From an uncultured Collinsella sp. (GTDB lineage: Bacteria; Actinomycetota; Coriobacteriia; Coriobacteriales; Coriobacteriaceae), in assembly GCA_902492825.1 (NCBI GenBank), contig CABUMZ010000112.1:1-6123 (forward strand): DNA of 6,123 nt. The letters run 5' to 3'. The notes beneath the pieces were generated by a model. The model was given only the letters and a program-made list of their open reading frames with translations. It was not told where the DNA came from and ran no database searches. This document shows positions 1 through 5,714 of the stretch, piece by piece. The position numbers and the translations under genes were made by a program. The stretch's first letter is position 1. Each line of letters starts with the position of its first letter.

Positions 1-96
1 GATGAACGGCTTCATCTTGGGGTTCCAGCGACGGGTCTGGTGGCCGAAGTGGCAGCCGGCCTCGAGCAGGGTGCGGATATTAATCTTGGTAGCCAT
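1..96 (-). CDS. rpsB: 30S ribosomal protein S2, N-terminal fragment
   Basis: Only the first 32 codons are present; the gene continues past the left edge. The translation begins [14 protein letters not shown] and continues with [18 protein letters not shown]. This is the conserved S2 opening, including the [15 protein letters not shown] signature. S2 is a late-assembling protein of the small ribosomal subunit that helps recruit S1 or stabilise the head-platform region. The ATG at 96-94 is preceded by a near-perfect ribosome binding site (AGGAGG at 108-103, 6 nt spacing), which fixes the start. It is separated from the xerC unit by 219 bases that carry their own promoter, so it is probably expressed independently, usually with tsf downstream (outside the window). 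Recognition is very secure despite the truncation. Confidence 0.97.
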   Translation of the reverse strand, partial: MATKINIRTLLEAGCHFGHQTRRWNPKMKPFI

Positions 97-231
97 GTTA
101 AACCTCCTGTGGTTTGCCTCCGCGCGGGGTCATCCTCCAAAACCAACCCGGACATGTGCTACCAAAGCCCGGGCACCACGGTATGAAGTAGCCGCGCGTG
201 CGTGATAAAAACATGTTGCCGTGAAGCAACC
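97..231 (-). promoter_or_regulatory. Structured 5' leader of rpsB
   Basis: If transcription starts near G231, as the promoter position predicts, rpsB has a leader of about 135 nt. It opens with a small hairpin (GTTGC-TTCACG-GCAAC, 230-215), followed 3 nt later by five Ts (211-207). Further down, CGCGCGG (198-192) can pair with CCGCGCG (127-121), and CCCGG (about 173-169) with CCGGG (about 151-147). GTGC/GCAC arms offer a competing fold. Three GGAGG-like motifs occur near the end (138-134, 121-117, 107-103); only the last is correctly spaced from the ATG. S2 represses its own mRNA through the leader in E. coli. Whether this unrelated leader does the same is inference. Confidence 0.45.
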
Positions 232-237
232 CGATGA

Positions 238-266
238 ATGATAGCAGGAATGCATCTTCCTGCCAA
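238..266 (-). promoter_or_regulatory. Sigma-70-type promoter driving rpsB
   Basis: On the minus strand a -35 box TTGGCA (266-261, 5 of 6 matches to TTGACA) and a -10 box TATCAT (243-238, 5 of 6 matches to TATAAT) are separated by exactly 17 nt. The predicted start is the G at about 231. This is the best promoter match I found in the window, and it sits where a ribosomal protein operon needs one. No transcription data support it. Confidence 0.7.
244..263. repeat. Inverted repeat filling the rpsB promoter spacer
   Basis: Perfect 7-bp arms GCAGGAA and TTCCTGC flank a 6-nt centre (TGCATC on the plus strand). The repeat covers the whole spacer between the -35 and -10 boxes and the last three bases of the -35 box. 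It could be an operator. It could instead be a hairpin in read-through RNA from xerC, but no T-run follows it, so terminator function is unlikely. Confidence 0.5.
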
Positions 267-275
267 CCCGCAATC

Positions 276-297
276 AAAACCACACACCTGAGTGCGG
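276..297 (-). terminator. Weak candidate intrinsic terminator after xerC
   Basis: On the minus strand CCGCAC (297-292) pairs with GTGTGG (285-280), with one G-U pair and a 6-nt loop, followed by TTTT (279-276) and then GATT. It begins 19 nt past the xerC stop and ends about 10 nt before the rpsB -35 box. The stem is short and the T-run is only four, so termination may be partial, allowing some read-through into rpsB. Confidence 0.35.
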
Positions 298-315
298 CGC
301 GGGACGTCCCAGCCA

Positions 316-1236
316 CTATTCGCCGCGGGGATGGGCTTGAGCCACGGCACGTTTAAGCCGATCGGGTGTGAGATGCGTGTAGATCTGCGTCGTGGACAGG
401 CTCACATGACCTAGCAGCTCTTGAACCGAGCGCAGGTCCGCACCGCCCTCGAGCAAGTCGGTCGCAAAGGTATGGCGCATCGCATGCGGGGCGATGTCAG
501 CCGGAATGCCGGCGAGCGTCGCCAGCGTATGGAACCGCCGCCGGAGCATCGCGGCGCTCATGCGATTGCCGCGCGCCGATATAAGCAGCGGATGCGGCCC
601 GGTAGCGAGGTCGCGGCGCTTTGCCCGAGCGAGCAACTCCGGCCTCCCCTCTTCAATATAGAGACGCGTCACATCGAGCGCACGACGATACAGAGGGACG
701 ATACGCTCCTTGCTCCCCTTGCCCCACAGGCGCAGCGTGCGCTCGGACCATGAGATGGATTCCACATTGAGCGCCGCAAGCTCTGAGATGCGGGCACCCG
801 AGGCATAGAGCAACTCGAGCATCGCCGCATCGCGCAGTCCCGCGGGTGTTGAGGTATCAGGCGTCTTGAGCAGCGCCTCGACCTGCTGGGTCGTAAGGAC
901 GCCCGGCAGGTCACGCGGCAGCTTGGGCGACGCGATCGCCGAGACCGCATCGCCCTCGACAATCCCCTCGGCAGCCATCCAGCGATAGAGAGATCGGATA
1001 GCCGACAGGTGCGCCGCAAGCGTTCGGGGAGCCACCTGCTCACGCGAAAGCTCAGCAAGATAGCGACGAATGGTGCGCACGTCGGCAGCGAAAGCATCAA
1101 TATCCTCGCGCTCGCACCAGGCAGCAAAGCGCTCCAGTCTCGAGCCATAGGCCGTCACCGTGTTGGGAGAAAGCCCCTCAACGCGTGCGATATAGGCGAT
1201 AAAAGAGTCGACGGTGTCGTACAGGTCAAAGGCTAT
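316..1236 (-). CDS. xerC: Tyrosine site-specific recombinase XerC
   Basis: XerC, with XerD, cuts and rejoins DNA at the dif site to resolve chromosome dimers before division. Numbering from the start chosen here (306 aa, a normal family length), residues 1-105 form the SAM-like core-binding domain and about 115-300 the catalytic domain. All catalytic residues are visible: R149 (SGARISEL), K173 (GKGSKER), H251 and R254 (HAMRHTFAT), H277 (LLGH) and nucleophile Y286 (IYTHL). The start is unusual. The first standard start codon in frame is GTG at 1158, but that would remove 26 residues (…DSFIAYIARVEGLSPNT) that match the family's first helix and its LSxNT motif. Upstream, the frame is open back to a stop near 1340 with no ATG, GTG or TTG. 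I therefore place the start at ATA (1236-1234), 9 nt after GGAGG and overlapping the trmFO stop by two bases. XerC versus XerD is judged mainly from context. The gene identity is firm, the start is not. Confidence 0.93.
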   Translation of the reverse strand: MAFDLYDTVDSFIAYIARVEGLSPNTVTAYGSRLERFAAWCEREDIDAFAADVRTIRRYLAELSREQVAPRTLAAHLSAIRSLYRWMAAEGIVEGDAVSAIASPKLPRDLPGVLTTQQVEALLKTPDTSTPAGLRDAAMLELLYASGARISELAALNVESISWSERTLRLWGKGSKERIVPLYRRALDVTRLYIEEGRPELLARAKRRDLATGPHPLLISARGNRMSAAMLRRRFHTLATLAGIPADIAPHAMRHTFATDLLEGGADLRSVQELLGHVSLSTTQIYTHLTPDRLKRAVAQAHPRGE

Positions 1237-2570
1237 GACCGGTCGCCTCCAAACAAGTCGGAACGCGTGGCCAAGTAGGCATCGAGGGCCTCGAGCGCAC
1301 GGTCCGCATAGGCCTGATAGCGGTCGCGCTTGCTGCGGCGCTTACCGTCCTCGAGCGGCGGCACCAGGCCAAAGTTGACATGCATGGGCTGATAGCCCAC
1401 GGTGGCAGGATCGGTCGCATAGCCCACGAGCGCACCCAGGGCGCCCACGCGGGGCAACTCGACGCCCGCGGCACCGATAGCCTCTGCATAGGTGTTGAGC
1501 GCCGCGAGCAGACCGGTCGCCACGGCTTCCATGTACCCCTCGGTGCCGGTGATCTGACCGGCCAGGCGCACGCCGGTACCGGGCACGGCAAAGGTGCCAT
1601 CGAGCACGTGCGGGGCGTCGACAAAGGTATTGCGGTGCATGACACCGTAGCGGAAGAACTCAGCGTTCTCCAGGCCCGGCACCATATGGAAGACGCGCTT
1701 CTGCTCGCCAAAGGTCAGGTTGGTCTGGAAGCCCACCAGGTTATAGGCGGTCTTCTCCTTGTTCTCGGCACGCAGCTGAATCGCCGCCCAAGGGCGACGT
1801 CCGGTACGCGGGTCGGTGAGGCCGACGGGCTTCATGGCGCCAAAGCGAATGGCGTCCTTGCCGGTGCGCGCAACTTCCTCGGCAGGCTGGCAGGCCTGGA
1901 ACAGATCGCCGCCCTCAAAGTCCTTGAGCACCACGCGGTCGGCCGTGGTGAGCGCCTCAATAAAGGCCTCGTACTCCTCCTTGTTGAGCGGAGCGTTGAG
2001 ATAGTCGCCGCTCCCCTGCTCCTCGTAGCGCGACTGCGAAAACAGCACGTCCATATCGAGCGTGGAGGCATCGACGATCGGCGCCGCGGCATCGAAGAAC
2101 GCAAGGGCGTCGCCACCGACGAGCTTCATGACCTCTTCGCTCAGCGCCGGTGAACACAGCGGGCCCGCGGCAATGACCACGTGGCCCTCGGGGATCTGGG
2201 TGACCTCGCCGTGAACGACCTCGATATTGGGGCGGGCGGCAACCTCAGCCTCGACGAGCTCGGAGAATGTAACACGGTCGACCGCCAGGGCGCCACCAGC
2301 GGGAACAGCAGCGCGATGGGCGCAGTCGAGCAGGACTGAACCCATGCGCTCAAGCTCGGCCTTCAGCAAACCAGCCGCGGAATCCGGACGGGTCGACTTA
2401 AACGAATTCGAGCAGACGAGCTCTGCCAGGTGATCGGTATGGTGAGCCGGGGAGCTCACCTGGGGGCGCATCTCGCACAGCTTTACGGCAAACCCGCGGT
2501 CTGCCAGCTGGATCGCGCATTCCGAACCCGCCAGACCGCCACCGATAACCGTCACCTGATCGAACTGCAT
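1233..2570 (-). CDS. trmFO: tRNA (uracil-54-C5) methyltransferase TrmFO, folate/FAD-dependent
   Basis: TrmFO makes 5-methyluridine (ribothymidine) at position 54 of the tRNA T-loop. It uses methylene-tetrahydrofolate as carbon donor and FADH2 as reductant, unlike the SAM-dependent TrmA. From the ATG the protein is 445 aa, typical for the family. It opens with the FAD-binding Rossmann motif VIGGGLAGSECA (8-19). C53 (in LVCSNSFKS) and C227 (in FQACQPAEE) lie at the positions of the two functional cysteines known in Bacillus and Thermus homologues. A second conserved block, GQITGTEGYMEAVATG (338-353), contributes to FAD binding. A TTG at 2576 is also in frame, but AGGTG (2582-2578) sits 7 nt before the ATG at 2570 and is too close to the TTG, so I prefer the ATG. 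It starts 14 nt after the dprA stop and its TAG overlaps the proposed xerC start. The older name gid is the same gene. Confidence 0.97.
   Translation of the reverse strand: MQFDQVTVIGGGLAGSECAIQLADRGFAVKLCEMRPQVSSPAHHTDHLAELVCSNSFKSTRPDSAAGLLKAELERMGSVLLDCAHRAAVPAGGALAVDRVTFSELVEAEVAARPNIEVVHGEVTQIPEGHVVIAAGPLCSPALSEEVMKLVGGDALAFFDAAAPIVDASTLDMDVLFSQSRYEEQGSGDYLNAPLNKEEYEAFIEALTTADRVVLKDFEGGDLFQACQPAEEVARTGKDAIRFGAMKPVGLTDPRTGRRPWAAIQLRAENKEKTAYNLVGFQTNLTFGEQKRVFHMVPGLENAEFFRYGVMHRNTFVDAPHVLDGTFAVPGTGVRLAGQITGTEGYMEAVATGLLAALNTYAEAIGAAGVELPRVGALGALVGYATDPATVGYQPMHVNFGLVPPLEDGKRRSKRDRYQAYADRALEALDAYLATRSDLFGGDRS
1246..1250 (-). promoter_or_regulatory. Ribosome binding site that points to the xerC ATA start
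   Basis: GGAGG lies inside the last codons of trmFO. It is 9 nt before the ATA at 1236 but 21 nt before the CTG at 1224-1222 and over 80 nt before the GTG at 1158. Its position is therefore compatible only with initiation at or next to the trmFO stop codon. It could also be chance, since trmFO encodes Gly-Gly here. Confidence 0.5.
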
Positions 2571-2584
2571 CTGCAAACACCTTT

Positions 2585-3520
2585 CTAATTGACACGTTTT
2601 CCATTGTGACCGAAGGGCGTCTGGGCGTGAAGGGCAAACTTGGAGGGCGCATACCTTCCATCCATCATGCGCTCGATAAGGCCCTCGAGTTCAAGCGAAC
2701 CCAAGAGTTTGAGTACGCCGACAGCATCGAGTGAGACGAGCGCCGCGATGTCGTCGACCTTGAGCGGAGAGGCGATGAGCGCATGCATCACGGTCTGCTG
2801 TGTTGGATTCAGGTCGGCAATGCCGGGAGCATCGGGGCGCGAGTAGCGCAGGGTGCCGTATATGCGAGAGATAGCCATCTCGATGGACTCCTCGTCGACA
2901 ATGCAGCAGGCACCGCTCGCAATGAGGTAATTCGTGCCACGCGACTCGGGCGATAGGATCGACCCCGGCACGGCAAGAAGTTCGCGCCCCAAATCCATAG
3001 CAGCCTCGGCTGTAGAAAACGTCCCGGAAGGCATACCCGCCTCGGATACAAAGAGGGCTTGCGACAGGGCCGCGATCACGCGATTGCGACGCGGAAAGGC
3101 AAACTTGCGCGGACCCATGCCCCACGGAGAGATCGACACGACCGCGCCGCCCGTATCGAGCGTGCGCGTAATAAGCCCCGCGCTCGAACGCGGGTAGACC
3201 ACGTCGGCGCCCGTCCCCAGCACCACGACGTGTTTGCCGCCGGCGTTGACCGCAGCCCAACCCGAGGCCTGGTCACAACCGACTGCACCGCCCGAAACTA
3301 CCGTCACTCCCGCCTCAACCGCCACCTTCGCCGCAAGCTCTGCCACGGCAAGACCATACGGCGAGGCCTTTCGCGCACCGATGATGGAGAGCGCGGGCGT
3401 CGAAAGCGCCTCGGGGTTGCCGCGCACATAGAGCGTCTGAGGTACTTCAGAAAGCTCCAAAACGGTCTCGGGATACAACGCGTCACCTGGATGCAGCTCG
3501 AAGGTCCCCTCAGCCATCAT
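2585..3520 (-). CDS. dprA: DNA-processing protein DprA (Smf), lacking the N-terminal SAM-like domain
   Basis: DprA binds incoming single-stranded DNA in the cytoplasm during natural transformation and loads RecA onto it. The 311-aa product has the extended Rossmann fold (about 44-225) with IGARKASPYG (47-56), VVSGGAVGCDQASG (74-87), GTGADVVYP (102-110), FPRRNRVIAALS (142-153) and AVPGSILS (183-190). A C-terminal winged-helix (DML1-like) domain follows (about 237-291). There is no room for the usual N-terminal SAM/HhH domain: the protein begins at the linker just before LYVRGNPEAL. The family motif SGxAxGID…AH is altered to SGGAVGCD…GW. The start ATG at 3520 overlaps the comM stop as ATGA. GGAGG (3530-3526) is 5 nt before this ATG and 8 nt before the adjacent ATG at 3517, so either may be used. 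Longer in-frame extensions lie wholly inside comM and read as its shadow. Confidence 0.93.
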   Translation of the reverse strand: MMAEGTFELHPGDALYPETVLELSEVPQTLYVRGNPEALSTPALSIIGARKASPYGLAVAELAAKVAVEAGVTVVSGGAVGCDQASGWAAVNAGGKHVVVLGTGADVVYPRSSAGLITRTLDTGGAVVSISPWGMGPRKFAFPRRNRVIAALSQALFVSEAGMPSGTFSTAEAAMDLGRELLAVPGSILSPESRGTNYLIASGACCIVDEESIEMAISRIYGTLRYSRPDAPGIADLNPTQQTVMHALIASPLKVDDIAALVSLDAVGVLKLLGSLELEGLIERMMDGRYAPSKFALHAQTPFGHNGKRVN

Positions 3521-5040
3521 TGGTCCCTCCTTCCCTGGTACATCGCCGCCTCGAGCACGTGGTCCTGCGTCACCTGCTCGCTCTCGGCGACATCTGCGAT
3601 CGTGCGCGCAATGCGAACAAGGCGCACGATGCCAAGCCCTGTGAGATGCGTGCGCTTCGACAGGCCGAGCACACACTTCTCCGCCGCATCATCGAGCTCA
3701 AAGGTCGAAACGACGCCGTCAATGGACCGAGTCTCGTCATCCTCGGCCTCGGCATCCGCATCGTCCATGCGGGATTCGCGCCAAGCGCGAAAGGCGCGAC
3801 CGCGCACAACGTAGTCACGTAACTCGGCCGACGACATGCCCTCCGCACCCTCGATAATCACTTGAGGGTCGGGACGGGTCACATCGATCATCATGTCGAT
3901 ACGGTCGGCCAAAGGACCGCGCAGTTTAGACCGATAGCGCTCGACCATCGCCGCCGAGCAGCGACACGGCACCTCGCGATCGCCCAAAAAGCCGCAGGGG
4001 CAGGGATTGCTCGCAGCCAGCAGCTGAAAGCGCGACGGGAAGGTAAAAGTCCCGTCGACGCGTACGATCCTCACGTAGCCGCGCTCGATGGGCTGACGCA
4101 GCGTCTGCAGCACGCCAGTGGGAAACTCGGCAAGCTCGTCCAAAAAGAGCACGCCGCCATGAGCAAGGCTGATCTCACCCGGGTGCACCGGGCGCCCGCC
4201 GCCGATAAGGCCTGCGGTCGAAATACTGTGGTGGGGACTGCGGAAGGGGCGGTGCCCCGCCAACAAGCCATCAATGTTCTCACCCAAAACCGAATGGATG
4301 CACAGTGCCTCCTGCTGATCCTCAACGGAAAGCTCGGGCAGGATGCCGGTCATACGGCGTGCGAGCATCGTCTTGCCCGATCCCGGAGACCCGATCATGA
4401 GCAAGCCGAGTTCTCCTGCCGCCGCAAGCGCCATGCCGCGTTTAGCGACTTCCTGCCCCAGCACGTCTGCATAGTCGAGCTCGGGCTCAAAGGTCGCCTC
4501 GACACCCTCGGAATCCAAGTAGTGCCGTGCGGCATCGCCCATGCCATGAGCAAGCTGAGACAGATGGTCGATAAAGCCGCAATCTACGCCCGCGAGTGGC
4601 ACATGCTGGTCGGACCTGCCGGCGATAAAAGACAGCCCCATGTCGCGAGCCAATAGCTGAAACGCCACCTCGCCCTTGACGGGAAGCACCGTACCGTCCA
4701 GACCAAGCTCACCTGCGATAAGGCAGCGATCGAGGTTGTCACGGGGAATCTGCCCATCGGCCGCTAGAACCGCGATGGCGATGGGCAGGTCAAAGCCGCT
4801 ACCGGTCTTGCGGATATCGCCGGGTGCCAGGTTAACGGTAATGCCCGAGCGCGGGATCTCGAACCCGGCGGAGCGCATCGCGCAGCGAATACGACCGCGT
4901 GACTCCATCACCTCCATACTCGGAATGCCGAGCATCTGGATGCCCGGAACGCCACCGGCAAGCGAGACCTCGACCGTGACGTGAATCGCCTCGACGCCGC
5001 GGATGCAGGCCGCGTGAACGGCAAACGTCTCGAACGCCAT
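3517..5040 (-). CDS. comM: ComM/YifB-family AAA+ ATPase (Mg-chelatase-like)
   Basis: ComM is a hexameric helicase that drives branch migration so that transforming DNA can be integrated over longer stretches; that role comes from Gram-negative homologues. The 507-aa product has the family's normal length and order. A Lon-protease-like ChlI domain (1 to about 170) contains VNLAPGDIRKTGSGFDLPIA (69-88). The AAA+ Mg-chelatase domain (about 190-390) has Walker A GSPGSGKT (217-224), Walker B VLFLDE (297-302), the cysteine motif SNPCPCG…CRC (344-361) and a probable arginine finger in ADRID (R380). A C-terminal helical domain (about 400-500) ends with RIARTIADVAE. An acidic stretch at 426-436 (DDADAEAEDDE) looks like a lineage-specific linker. 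The ATG at 5040 forms TGATG with the yraN stop, and AGGTG (5050-5046) is 5 nt upstream. Despite the family name it is not a chelatase, because no tetrapyrrole genes are nearby. Confidence 0.95.
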   Translation of the reverse strand: MAFETFAVHAACIRGVEAIHVTVEVSLAGGVPGIQMLGIPSMEVMESRGRIRCAMRSAGFEIPRSGITVNLAPGDIRKTGSGFDLPIAIAVLAADGQIPRDNLDRCLIAGELGLDGTVLPVKGEVAFQLLARDMGLSFIAGRSDQHVPLAGVDCGFIDHLSQLAHGMGDAARHYLDSEGVEATFEPELDYADVLGQEVAKRGMALAAAGELGLLMIGSPGSGKTMLARRMTGILPELSVEDQQEALCIHSVLGENIDGLLAGHRPFRSPHHSISTAGLIGGGRPVHPGEISLAHGGVLFLDELAEFPTGVLQTLRQPIERGYVRIVRVDGTFTFPSRFQLLAASNPCPCGFLGDREVPCRCSAAMVERYRSKLRGPLADRIDMMIDVTRPDPQVIIEGAEGMSSAELRDYVVRGRAFRAWRESRMDDADAEAEDDETRSIDGVVSTFELDDAAEKCVLGLSKRTHLTGLGIVRLVRIARTIADVAESEQVTQDHVLEAAMYQGRRDQ

Positions 5041-5525
5041 CACGACACCTGCCAATCGAACGCGTTGTACTGATGCTCGATCTCGGCGATATGCCCGCCG
5101 CGGATGGTGACACCCACAGCATCGAAGCGAATCGCCTTGAGCGGATAATGCTCCATGAGATAGCAACTTGCGATGCGGCGGTAGCGGCGTTGCTTTTGGG
5201 CGTCCACGGCCTCCTCGGGAAAGACCCGCGTGGTGCAATCCAGCGAAACGCGTCTGGTCTTGACCTCGGCCATCACCACGACATCGTCGAGCTCATCGAG
5301 CAGCACCAGATCGGCCTCGCCCTCGGTGCAACGATAGCCCTGCTCCAGCAAGGTGTAGCCGCGCTCGTTAAAGTAGTCGATGGTGATCAGCTCGCCCAGC
5401 ATGCCTAGCTCGCGGGGACTGAGTCCCTTGATAAACTCGGGCGTCATCGCCCCGGAGTCGAGCTCGCCGTTTTCCCAACGCTCCTTGAGCTGCTGCGTCT
5501 TGCTCTTTTTGCTTGCGGCACTCAT
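5040..5525 (-). CDS. YraN/UPF0102 family protein with predicted PD-(D/E)XK nuclease fold
   Basis: The family has no settled function. Its members have a restriction-endonuclease-like fold and are commonly encoded beside rnhB, comM and dprA, as here. The 161-aa product carries the family core from about residue 37: GMLGE (E45), TEGEADLVLLD (D72) and MAEVKTR (E87 and K89), which together make the E…D…ExK active-site pattern, then the C-terminal RFDAVGVTI (133-141). The first 35 or so residues are a lysine- and charge-rich extension not needed for the fold; many homologues are only 115-130 aa. The ATG at 5525 is supported by AAAGGAG with GGAG at 5534-5531, 5 nt upstream. A longer frame reaching 5615 has no ribosome binding site and non-family sequence. 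It is the first gene of the five-gene unit and its stop overlaps the comM start by one base. Confidence 0.9.
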   Translation of the reverse strand: MSAASKKSKTQQLKERWENGELDSGAMTPEFIKGLSPRELGMLGELITIDYFNERGYTLLEQGYRCTEGEADLVLLDELDDVVVMAEVKTRRVSLDCTTRVFPEEAVDAQKQRRYRRIASCYLMEHYPLKAIRFDAVGVTIRGGHIAEIEHQYNAFDWQVS

Positions 5526-5623
5526 GGGGTCTCCTTTCCCGCACACTGCATTGCCCCGATGATGAGGGCACCTTTCATGCGGGTAAGTACCGGAAGCAAA
5601 CCAAAAGCTGACCAAATGCCGTC
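5526..5623 (-). other. Leader/promoter region of the yraN-xerC unit, no clear promoter
   Basis: This 98-base stretch must hold the promoter for the five-gene unit if the upstream terminator works efficiently. The best candidate is TTGGTC followed 20 nt later by TACTTA, which is poorly spaced and weakly matched. A small hairpin (TGCCC/GGGCA, 9-nt loop, near 5569-5551) lies before the yraN ribosome binding site. I see no convincing sigma-70 promoter, so a non-standard promoter or read-through from rnhB are both open. Confidence 0.3.
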
Positions 5624-5665
5624 AAAAAACGGGCCGTACGCAACAATGGTGTTGCATACGGCCCG
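5624..5665 (-). terminator. Strong intrinsic terminator downstream of rnhB
   Basis: On the minus strand a 16-bp stem (5665-5650 with 5645-5630) closes a 4-nt CCAT loop and is followed directly by six Ts (5629-5624). The outer arm is the GC-rich CGGGCCGTA; the inner part ends GCAACA/TGTTGC. The one non-Watson-Crick position (5656 with 5639) is a U-G wobble in minus-strand RNA but a C-A mismatch in plus-strand RNA. No T-run exists on the other side, so it acts in the minus direction only. It begins 50 nt past the rnhB stop. Confidence 0.93.
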
Positions 5666-5714
5666 CTACCAGCAGGTTTATAAAACCCCAGAGGTCCATG
5701 TCTCCACAATTGGC

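Noticed and set aside
98..133. Possible 11-codon upstream peptide ([11 protein letters not shown]) ending one base before the rpsB ATG
   Set aside because: GGAGG abuts its ATG with no spacing, so initiation is unlikely; it looks like chance within the leader.
301..310. Perfect 10-bp palindrome GGGACGTCCC just after the xerC stop
   Set aside because: It has no loop room for a good hairpin and no T-run; a 10-bp palindrome alone does not support a function, and no second copy was seen.
1380..2153. 257-codon plus-strand open frame opposite trmFO
   Set aside because: It lies wholly antisense to a clear trmFO, shows no family motifs, and long antisense open frames are common at this GC content.
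3521..3676. In-frame N-terminal extension of dprA to position 3676 that might supply a SAM domain
   Set aside because: The extension lies inside comM and its His/Arg/Cys-rich translation does not resemble a SAM/HhH domain.
3059..3814. 251-codon plus-strand open frame spanning the dprA-comM junction
   Set aside because: It is antisense to two real genes; the translation is arginine- and serine-rich with no recognisable family.
3862..4656. 264-codon plus-strand open frame opposite comM
   Set aside because: It is antisense to the conserved AAA+ domain, has low-complexity H/R/A/Q-rich translation without a recognisable domain, and is best explained by codon bias.
5526..5615. In-frame N-terminal extension of yraN to position 5615
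   Set aside because: There is no ribosome binding site at that start, the extension has no family similarity, and a good site exists for the ATG at 5525.
5675..5687. Small GGTTT-ATA-AAACC hairpin between rnhB and its terminator
   Set aside because: The stem is only 5 bp and AT-rich; the adjacent 16-bp terminator explains this gap better.
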